DNA of 64,000 bases from Variovorax sp. OK212 (lineage in GTDB: Bacteria > Pseudomonadota > Gammaproteobacteria > Burkholderiales > Burkholderiaceae_C). The translations under genes and the position numbers were made by a program. The notes below the pieces were generated by a model. The model was not told the DNA's origin, made no database searches, and was given only the letters and a program-made list of their open reading frames with translations. This document shows positions 58,243 through 64,000 of the stretch, one piece after another. Numbering within the stretch: the first letter of the stretch is position 1; every line of letters begins with the position of its first letter. Location: assembly GCF_900112425.1 (NCBI RefSeq), contig NZ_FOLP01000002.1, positions 558,001 to 622,000 of the forward strand. The letters are read 5' to 3'.

Positions 58243-59091
58243 ATGAACATCGTCGTCAACGAAGACCTCAAAGCCTATATAGACCCCCTGACGCCGGAGG
58301 AATACGAAGCCCTCGAACGCAGCATCCTGGCCGAGGGCTGCCGCGACGCGCTCGTGCTGTGGGGCGACGTGCTGGTGGACGGCCACAACCGCTACGGCAT
58401 CTGCCAGAAGCACGGCCTGCCGTTCCAGACGGTGCAGAACACGCGCTTCAAGTCGATCGACGACGTGCACCTCTGGATGATCGACCAGCACCTGGGCCGG
58501 CGCAGCATCTCCGACTTCCTGCGCGGCGTGCTCGCGCTGCGCAAGAAGGACATCGTCGACCTGCAACGCGCCCGCACGGTGGCGCCGCCGGCTGCGTCTT
58601 CGGATGCTGCCGCGCACGACCCGTCCGACCCGCCGTTCGATGTCGATCCGCCCGCCGACGGCGACGCCCCCGCCGTGCCGCCGCCCGCCCCGCTGAACAG
58701 CCGCGAAGCCATCGCGCGCGCCGCGCGGCTGAGCAGCAGCCAGGTGGGGATGATCGAGAAGATCCAGAAGCAGGCCGCACCGGAACTGGTGGCGGCCGTG
58801 AAGTCGGGCGTGATCTCGATCAACACCGCGGCCGCCGTGGCCACGCTGCCGGCCGAGGAACAGGTCTCCGCCGCGATCGCCGGCAAGGACGAGCTCAAGC
58901 AGGCCGCCAAGCGCGTGCGCGATTCGAAGAAGAAGCCGCGCGAAGAGTCCGCCGAGCCGGCTTCGGACGAAGCGCAGCAGGACAAGCCCGATGCGGTTCA
59001 GGCGCTGGAGCAGCGCGTGGCCGAGCTCACGGCCGAGAACGAGGCCTTGCGCAAGCAAGTGGCCGAGCTGCGGGCGCAACTCGGCCAATGA
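58243..59091 (+). CDS. ParB N-terminal domain protein with C-terminal coiled coil
   Basis: A 282-residue protein. Residues 1-90 form a ParB/sulfiredoxin-like domain (PLTPEEYEALERSILAEG, then LVLWGDVLVDGHNRYGIC, with the D-G-H-N-R motif). A Pro/Ala/Asp-rich linker follows, then a helical region (REAIARAARLSSSQVGMIEK) that looks like a helix-turn-helix, a charged segment, and a C-terminal coiled coil (VAELTAENEALRKQVAEL). Similar proteins are annotated as plasmid replication or partition related, but there is no ParA here and the setting is chromosomal. A DNA-binding or regulatory role is likely; the target is unknown. Confidence 0.78.
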   Translation: MNIVVNEDLKAYIDPLTPEEYEALERSILAEGCRDALVLWGDVLVDGHNRYGICQKHGLPFQTVQNTRFKSIDDVHLWMIDQHLGRRSISDFLRGVLALRKKDIVDLQRARTVAPPAASSDAAAHDPSDPPFDVDPPADGDAPAVPPPAPLNSREAIARAARLSSSQVGMIEKIQKQAAPELVAAVKSGVISINTAAAVATLPAEEQVSAAIAGKDELKQAAKRVRDSKKKPREESAEPASDEAQQDKPDAVQALEQRVAELTAENEALRKQVAELRAQLGQ

Positions 59092-59135
59092 CGCCGGCGG
59101 GCTTTCAGGCCCTCAGGCCCCTCAGCCCCTGATGC

Positions 59136-59720
59136 CTACAGCTGGATCTCGCTGATCTTCGCGCCAGAGAGCGAAACGCCGGCTTCCAGCCCGATGTTGG
59201 TCATCACGAAGCCCACCACCGGCTGGCGCAGCGTGTTGGTGTCGATGCTGCCGTTGGCGCCGATGGTCGCGAGCGCCACCGTGGCGTCGGCACCGGCCGT
59301 CCAGCCCTTGCTGTTGCGGAACTTGTCCAGCGCCGCCTGCGTGGTGAACAGGTAGATCACCGCCTTCGACTGCGCGCCGGCCTGGAAGCCGACCGAGCCG
59401 GCGGTGGTGCTGTAGTACGACTGCGTGCGCCCGTTCACGCGCAAGGCACCTCGGCCGTATTCGGCACCGACCCCCAGGCTGCCCCCCACCACGGCGGGGA
59501 ACACCAGCACACCGCTGGAGCGCGCCACCAGTTCGCGCGAGCCCTTCACCGAGTCGTAGAGCTTGGACAGCGCGGCGTCGGCCTGGGCGTCGATGGACGT
59601 GCGCGACGACGCGCTGCTGGCCTGATCTTGCGGTCGCGTCGTGGTGCAGCCGACAAAGGCCAGGCTGCACGCGGCGAAAGCGGACGAGAGCGCAAGCGTT
59701 CTGAAGTTCATGGCTTTCAT
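59136..59720 (-). CDS. YSC84-related lipoprotein
   Basis: A 194-residue protein with a lipoprotein signal (LAFVGC, lipid-carrying Cys near residue 25) and a YSC84/SYLF-type lipid-binding domain (GVLVFPAVVGGSLGVGAEYG, then SVGFQAGAQSKAVIYLFTT). It should sit in the periplasm attached to a membrane. Homologues in this order are common and of unknown function. The ATG at 59720 has AGGA seven bases upstream; an upstream in-frame start at 59828 would place charged residues before the signal. It converges with the ParB-domain gene. Confidence 0.85.
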   Translation of the reverse strand: MKAMNFRTLALSSAFAACSLAFVGCTTTRPQDQASSASSRTSIDAQADAALSKLYDSVKGSRELVARSSGVLVFPAVVGGSLGVGAEYGRGALRVNGRTQSYYSTTAGSVGFQAGAQSKAVIYLFTTQAALDKFRNSKGWTAGADATVALATIGANGSIDTNTLRQPVVGFVMTNIGLEAGVSLSGAKISEIQL

Positions 59721-60061
59721 GACGAAATCCTTTGCAAAGAAGGTGGATCGGCGAGGAAAACCCCGCTTTTGTCTGCCAACAGCGGCAGGTGCGCTCATGC
59801 TAAGACGCGAAAACCGGCCCCCGCCCACCTTGAGAAATCCGCCTACGCGAAGACACGGTGTCCATGAATGGCCTGAAACTTCGCTCCGTAATCTTGTGTT
59901 TTTATTTGCAACAAGTGTTATATTTTTATCGTCATTGGTCGAGATAGTCCTGTAGTACTACTTTCGATGGCCCTTCAAACCGGCCGCCGAAGTCCAGCCG
60001 GGGAGCCTGCTTTGCAATCAGAACGGCGTTCACGCCCAAAGTTGGTGCTGTCGGTGCCGGC
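59721..60061. other. Divergent intergenic region
   Basis: 341 bases without a gene between the YSC84 lipoprotein gene and the gene at 60062. A stretch at 59890-59935 is strikingly AT-rich for this genome (with TTGTGT at 59894 and TATATT at 59919, 19 bases apart) and probably contains a promoter for the plus-strand group. No repeat or RNA gene was seen. Confidence 0.4.
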
Positions 60062-60844
60062 ATGACAACAGCCGCCCATCCCGCCCTCAAAAGCCAGCGC
60101 GCCTTGCTGAGCTTCAGCGTCGAAGGCCTGCCGCCGCGCGAAGAGCTGCTGTTCAAGTCGCTGGTCCGCCTGCTCGACCACCGCACCCACCAGCACTGGG
60201 CCTGGAGAGCCGGCCCGGCCGATCTGCGGGTCGTCGGCGAAAAGCTGCCACCCGTGGGCGACGCGCCGGCGGTGCCGGTGCTGGCCGTGGGCCAGACCGA
60301 CCCGCAACGCGGCGGCCACTTCCTCGCACTGCCGCTGCATGCCGACGCGCTCGAGCAGACGCTCAACCGCCTGGGCGCCATGGTCGTCCACGCCCGCGGG
60401 CTGGGCCTGGCGGCGGCCGAGGCAGACCTGGCCGAAGACGACGAGTTCCGCCTGCTGCGCTGGCCGCCCGCCGCGCTGCTCGAGGCACCCCACCGCATCC
60501 GGCTCGCCACGCTGATGACAGGGCGCCCCACCTCGCTCGGCGTGCTGCGCCAGCGCTCGGGCCTCGGCGTGCAGGAATGCCTGGACTTCATTGCCGACCT
60601 GCGCCGCAGCGGGCTGCTCGAAAGCGCACAGGAGACAGCACAGGCGGCACAGGCGGCACAGGCGGTGCGAGCCGCGCAAGACAAGCAGGCTGCGGCAGCC
60701 ACCGCCAATTCTGCTTTCTTCGACAGCGTCGCCCCCGACAGCCGCCCCGCCCTCCCGTATCCGCCGGTGCGCGACGCCGTGCAGCCCGGCTTGCTGGCCC
60801 GCATCCGCAGCCGGCTCAGCCTGCTGACCACAGGGCCCCGATGA
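60062..60844 (+). CDS. Uncharacterised protein of the GTPase/roadblock group
   Basis: A 260-residue protein that I do not recognise. It has no signal peptide or membrane segment. Residues about 140-195 (RIRLATLMTGRPTSLGVLR, then QRSGLGVQECLDFIADLRR) look like a winged helix, reminiscent of the DUF742-type protein that accompanies GTPase and roadblock proteins in actinobacterial conservons. A Gln-Ala-Ala repeat from 9-bp units (60638-60664) links it to the C-terminal tail. Its stop overlaps the GTPase start (ATGA), so the two are coupled. Confidence 0.7.
   Translation: MTTAAHPALKSQRALLSFSVEGLPPREELLFKSLVRLLDHRTHQHWAWRAGPADLRVVGEKLPPVGDAPAVPVLAVGQTDPQRGGHFLALPLHADALEQTLNRLGAMVVHARGLGLAAAEADLAEDDEFRLLRWPPAALLEAPHRIRLATLMTGRPTSLGVLRQRSGLGVQECLDFIADLRRSGLLESAQETAQAAQAAQAVRAAQDKQAAAATANSAFFDSVAPDSRPALPYPPVRDAVQPGLLARIRSRLSLLTTGPR
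60638..60664. repeat. 9-bp tandem repeat at 60638
   Basis: Three perfect copies of GCACAGGCG encode an Ala-Gln-Ala repeat in a linker. Confidence 0.8.
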
Positions 60845-61365
60845 CCGTCGAACACAAGATCCTCTTCACCGGCACGATGGGTGCCGGCAAGACCACCGCC
60901 ATCGGTGCCGTGAGCGAGGTCCCGCCCGTGAGCACCGACGTGCGCAACACCGACACCTCGGTTGCCAAGGCCACCACCACCGTCGGGCTCGACTACGGCG
61001 AACTCACGCTCGACAACGGCGAGAAGCTGCGCCTGTACGGCACGCCGGGCCAGATGCGCTTCGACTTCATGTGGCGCATCCTGGCGCGCGGCGCGCTCGG
61101 CCTGGTGATCCTGGTCGACAACAGCCGGCCCGATCCGCTGGCCGACCTCGACGTGTATCTCGACGGTTTCGCCGAACTGATCGCCACCACCGCGTGCGTG
61201 GTGGCGGTGGGACGCATGGAGTCGCATCCGCAGCCCGACATCGACGCCTACGCGCGCCGCGCCGAGGCCAAGGGCGTGCTGTGCCCGGTGCTGCCGGCCA
61301 ACGTGACCGACCCGCAGCAGGTCGTTCAGTTGCTGGAGCTGCTGCTGCTTCAACTCGAGGCCTGA
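60841..61365 (+). CDS. Small Ras-like GTPase
   Basis: A 174-residue cytoplasmic protein. It has the P-loop GTMGAGKTTAIG, a switch I region with several Thr (NTDTSVAKATTTVGLDYG) and switch II YGTPGQMRFDFMW. The base-recognition motif N-K-x-D is not visible: the expected place reads V-G-R-M-E. Bacterial relatives act as switches with roadblock/LC7 proteins, as MglA with MglB or the conservon GTPases. The two genes that follow encode such roadblock-like proteins. Confidence 0.83.
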   Translation: MTVEHKILFTGTMGAGKTTAIGAVSEVPPVSTDVRNTDTSVAKATTTVGLDYGELTLDNGEKLRLYGTPGQMRFDFMWRILARGALGLVILVDNSRPDPLADLDVYLDGFAELIATTACVVAVGRMESHPQPDIDAYARRAEAKGVLCPVLPANVTDPQQVVQLLELLLLQLEA

Positions 61366-61394
61366 GCCTCTCTTTTCTTCATTTCCGGGCAGCC

Positions 61395-61778
61395 ATGAAC
61401 ATCACCCCCCAGATCAAGCTCGCCGCCGAATCCGCCATCGACACGCTGATGAGCGAGATCAAGGGGGTGAAGGCCGTGGTCATCTCGACCGAGGACGGCC
61501 TGGAGCTGGCCGCGCGCGTGGAGAACACCGCGCAGGTGGCCCGCCTGTCGGCCATTGCCAGTTCGCTGGCCGCGCTGGGCGCCGTCGCGGGCGAGGAGAG
61601 CGACCTCGGCGACTGCGACAACGTGACCATCGAGGCAACGCACGGCCACATCCTGATGCTGCAGGCGCGCCACCCCGAGCTCACGCTGATCGTGAGCGTG
61701 GTCACCGGCAAGGACGCGATCATCGGCCAGGTCCTGTACTTCGCGAAGCAGGCGACGCTCGCGCTGCAGCACGCCTGA
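61395..61778 (+). CDS. Roadblock/LC7 domain protein
   Basis: A 127-residue single-domain protein: IDTLMSEIKGVKAVVISTED, then LELAARVENTAQVARLSAIA, and the strand pair HILMLQARHPELTLIVSVV. This alpha/beta fold dimerises and in MglB acts on a Ras-like GTPase. It begins 29 bases after the GTPase gene. Confidence 0.82.
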   Translation: MNITPQIKLAAESAIDTLMSEIKGVKAVVISTEDGLELAARVENTAQVARLSAIASSLAALGAVAGEESDLGDCDNVTIEATHGHILMLQARHPELTLIVSVVTGKDAIIGQVLYFAKQATLALQHA

Positions 61779-61894
61779 GGGCGGCCGCGCACCGGCGCCG
61801 ATCCGGCACACCCGTTCGACAACACCGGCAGCCGCCCACCTCTTCGCCCGGGTGGCCGCCGACTCCAAGGGGCGAGGGACTACGAAGGATTTCG

Positions 61895-62254
61895 ATGGCA
61901 AATATCAAGCAATCCATGGACGACCTGATGACCTGCGACGGCGCGCTGTGCGCGGCGCTGGTGGACTCGAGCAGCGGCATGATCCTGGGCCAGATCGGAT
62001 CGGGCGTCGACCTGGAAGTCGCGGCCGCGGGCAACACCGAGGTCGTGCGCGCCAAGCTGCGCACCATGCGCGACCTGGGCTTGAACGATGTCATCGAGGA
62101 CATCCTCATCACGCTCGGCAAGCAGTACCACATCATCCGCCCGATGCAGAAGAAGGAAGGCCTGTTCGTCTACCTGGTGCTGGACAAGGCCAAGTCGAAC
62201 CTCGCGCTGGCACGCCGCAAGGCGCTGGACGTCGAACAGAACATGACGGTCTGA
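61895..62254 (+). CDS. Second roadblock-like protein
   Basis: A 119-residue protein (IKQSMDDLMTCDGALCAALV, then DSSSGMILGQIGSG, and GKQYHIIRPMQKKEGLFVYL) with the same alpha/beta layout as the preceding protein but little direct similarity. It is probably the fourth member of the GTPase group, 116 bases downstream. Confidence 0.75.
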   Translation: MANIKQSMDDLMTCDGALCAALVDSSSGMILGQIGSGVDLEVAAAGNTEVVRAKLRTMRDLGLNDVIEDILITLGKQYHIIRPMQKKEGLFVYLVLDKAKSNLALARRKALDVEQNMTV

Positions 62255-62425
62255 CGCCGGCAGGCCGGTGGCGGGCCAGGCGCCACCGGCGGTCACGTGA
62301 GGCCACCCACGGCCACGGGCGGCGCAATGTTCGCGCAATGCTGATTCATAGCATCGCAGGTCTCTTGCGGGCGCGCGCTCCCAGCGGCCCGCCATCCGGC
62401 AACCGAACCGACCCTGCGCACCCCG

Positions 62426-63748
62426 ATGACATTCGACCCTGCAAGGCTGCCTCGCTACTCGACCGCGGGCGGCTCGCTGAAACCCTCGAACCCCACCGCC
62501 AACGCCGCCATCCATCCGCGCACCTCGCCGGCGCCCGCCGCGCGGCGGCTCGAGCTGCTCGACGCCCTGCGCGGCTTCGCGCTGCTCGGCGTGCTGCTGG
62601 TCAACCTTCGCAGCTTCTCGCTGTACGAGTTCATTGCGAGGTCGCAGCGCGACGCGCTGCCCACCGCCGCCTGGGATCGCGCGCTTTCACTGGCGATGGA
62701 GCTGCTGGTCGACGCGAAGTCGATCACCCTCTTCACCCTGCTCTTCGGCGTGGGCTTCGCAATGCGGTCGATCCGCCTCGCCGGCAACACCAACACCGAC
62801 GGCATGCGCCTGCACGTGCGGCGCATGCTGGTGCTGCTGGCCATCGGCCTGGTGCACGCGTACCTCTTCTGGTGGGGCGACATCCTGCGCTACTACGCGG
62901 TGTTCGGCCTGCTGCTGCTGGCGTTCACCCGGCTGCCGGCGCGCACGCTGGCCGTGCTCGGCGTGTGCGTGGCCGTGGTGCTGCCGGTGCTGCTGCAACC
63001 GCTGGTGCCCGGCCTGCTGCCGGCGCAGGCCGGCAAGGCCCAGGCCTCGGCCGCCGCATGGAGCGCCTTCGTCAGCGGCGACTGGGCCACGATGCTCCAG
63101 GGCAACCTGGCGCGCGACATGCGCATGCGCATCGCCGTGTGGTCGCTGCCGCTGTTCGTGTTCGGCCGGTTGCTGCTCGGCATGGCCATCGGCCGCGCGG
63201 GCGTGCTGCGGGAATCGGTCGCGCACCGGCGTTTCTGGGTACGGCTGCTGCGCGCGAGCTTCGCCGTTGCGGTTGCCGCTTCCGCATTGCTGATGCTGCG
63301 GGACCATGGCGGCACCGGCGGCACAGGCGGCACCGCCCTGGTGGCCAGTTGGCTGGGTGAAGGCGCGGGCCTCCACGCGACGCGCCTGCTGCGGGAGCTT
63401 GCACCGCTGGCGCAAGGCGTGTTCTACATGGCCGCCTTCGTGCTGCTGTTCCAGCATGCGGCGTGGCGGCACTGGCTGCGCAAGCTCGCGCCGATGGGCC
63501 GCATGGCACTGACCAACTACCTCGCGCAGACGCTCTTCGGCCTCGGCCTGTTCTACGGCATCGGCCTGGGCCTCGGGCCGCAGTTCGGGATCGTGGGCGT
63601 GGTGATCTGCGGCGCCGCGATCTTCGCGCTGCAGGCGCTGTTCAGTTGCTGGTGGCTGGCGCGCTTTCGCTTCGGGCCGGCCGAATGGCTGTGGCGCAGC
63701 CTGGCCTACGGCAAGGCCCAGCCGATGCGCCTGCAGGCCACGGCCTGA
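62426..63748 (+). CDS. DUF418 family inner-membrane protein (YeiB-like)
   Basis: A 440-residue protein with about eight to ten transmembrane helices. It begins with RRLELLDALRGFALLGVLLVN, the D-x-x-R-G-x-A family start, and ends with the DUF418 region (FGLGLFYGIGLGLGPQFG, then CWWLARFRFGPAEWLWRSL), including the conserved F-x-x-G-P-x-E-W-x-W-R. Function in the family is unknown, with a transport or acyl-transfer role proposed. A Gly-Gly-Thr repeat from 9-bp units lies at 63308-63334 in a loop. Confidence 0.87.
   Translation: MTFDPARLPRYSTAGGSLKPSNPTANAAIHPRTSPAPAARRLELLDALRGFALLGVLLVNLRSFSLYEFIARSQRDALPTAAWDRALSLAMELLVDAKSITLFTLLFGVGFAMRSIRLAGNTNTDGMRLHVRRMLVLLAIGLVHAYLFWWGDILRYYAVFGLLLLAFTRLPARTLAVLGVCVAVVLPVLLQPLVPGLLPAQAGKAQASAAAWSAFVSGDWATMLQGNLARDMRMRIAVWSLPLFVFGRLLLGMAIGRAGVLRESVAHRRFWVRLLRASFAVAVAASALLMLRDHGGTGGTGGTALVASWLGEGAGLHATRLLRELAPLAQGVFYMAAFVLLFQHAAWRHWLRKLAPMGRMALTNYLAQTLFGLGLFYGIGLGLGPQFGIVGVVICGAAIFALQALFSCWWLARFRFGPAEWLWRSLAYGKAQPMRLQATA
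63308..63334. repeat. 9-bp tandem repeat inside the DUF418 gene
   Basis: Three copies of GGCGGCACC (one mismatch) encode Gly-Gly-Thr units in a loop between membrane helices. Confidence 0.8.
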
Positions 63749-63767
63749 GGCGCACCGGCGCAGCCCT

Positions 63768-64000
63768 TCAGGGCAGGACCGTGAGGCGGTCGGTGGCCGG
63801 TGGCGCCAAGGGGCTGCCGGCCTTGATGTAGGCCTCCAGGGCGTCCACGTCCTGGTCGCCGCCGAGCGAATCTGTCCCCTGGTTGAAGACGGTGAAGTTG
63901 TCGCCGCCCGTCGCCAGGAAGCTGTTCATCGTCACGCGGTAGGTCGTGGCGTCGACCATCGCGGTGCCGTTGAGCGACAGGCCGCTGATGCGCGAGCCGG
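63768..64000 (-). CDS. 5'-nucleotidase / metallophosphatase, C-terminal part (cut by window edge)
   Basis: The last 77 codons of a gene that continues beyond the window. The sequence (ISGLSLNGTAM, then YRVTMNSFLATGGDNFTVF and GGDQDVDALEAYI) is the C-terminal substrate-binding domain of the UshA-type 5'-nucleotidase family, with the conserved N-S-F-L-A-x-G-G-D-N-F motif. Such enzymes are periplasmic and hydrolyse nucleotides. It converges with the DUF418 gene. Confidence 0.88.
   Translation of the reverse strand, partial: GSRISGLSLNGTAMVDATTYRVTMNSFLATGGDNFTVFNQGTDSLGGDQDVDALEAYIKAGSPLAPPATDRLTVLP

Noticed and set aside
58243..59091. Plasmid origin or partition locus suggested by the ParB-domain gene
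   Set aside because: No ParA gene, no parS-like repeats and no replication gene nearby; surrounding genes are chromosomal in character.

Overview
The window is about 64 kb of very GC-rich DNA with the gene style of a betaproteobacterium of the Comamonadaceae; a Variovorax-type soil bacterium is the best guess. The guess rests on the composition, the neighbouring gene families and the resemblance of the main cluster to the lipopeptide siderophore clusters known from Variovorax and Cupriavidus (variochelin, taiwachelin and cupriachelin class). No rRNA, tRNA, CRISPR array or insertion sequence was seen.

Layout. 1-4300: ordinary chromosomal genes (an MFS transporter cut by the window edge, a PhnD-like binding protein, a glutathione S-transferase, an M20 peptidase, a TetR regulator). 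4292-7652: siderophore-interacting reductase, FecI/FecR signalling pair, and two tiny proteins resembling the FecR N-terminus. 7773-16039 (minus strand): export and release block with a PepSY membrane protein, an outer-membrane factor, a MacB-type ABC transporter, an adaptor, a Fur-family regulator and a PvdE-type ABC exporter; adjacent genes overlap or lie within a few bases. 16337-21963 (plus strand): FhuF-like reductase, hydroxyornithine formyltransferase, ornithine hydroxylase and a TonB receptor with a signalling domain. 22069-56862 (minus strand): one biosynthetic operon reading MbtH, thioesterase, PPTase, FAAL-NRPS, PKS and four NRPS genes. 57004-57891: a third small FecR-N-like protein and an iron-starvation type ECF sigma factor. 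58243-64000: a ParB-domain protein, a YSC84 lipoprotein, a four-gene GTPase/roadblock group, a DUF418 membrane protein and the end of a 5'-nucleotidase.

How it works together (inference). A fatty acid is activated by the FAAL, joined to a Thr-like residue, extended by one ketide unit that is reduced to a hydroxyl, then extended by Thr-like, Thr, Gly, Asp (beta-hydroxylated by a dioxygenase domain fused to the preceding NRPS) and two residues whose pockets suit a basic or ornithine-derived side chain, most simply N5-formyl-N5-hydroxyornithine made by the two tailoring enzymes. A terminal thioesterase releases the lipopeptide. One beta-hydroxyaspartate and two hydroxamates would give a hexadentate Fe(III) ligand. 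A PvdE-like pump and a tripartite efflux system export it, the TonB receptor imports the ferric form, and three different reductase families could release the iron.

Regulation is the most interesting part. Five promoters share the pattern TGAACA-N15-CGTC, placed before the small FecR-N-like pair, the exporter operon, the FhuF-like gene, the ornithine hydroxylase and the MbtH-led biosynthetic operon. A second, different ECF-like element of about 30 bp lies before the TonB receptor and before the sigma factor gene. Fur-box-like palindromes lie before both sigma genes. A TetR regulator has three copies of CTAAC-N3-GTTAG, at its own promoter and at that of the siderophore-interacting protein.
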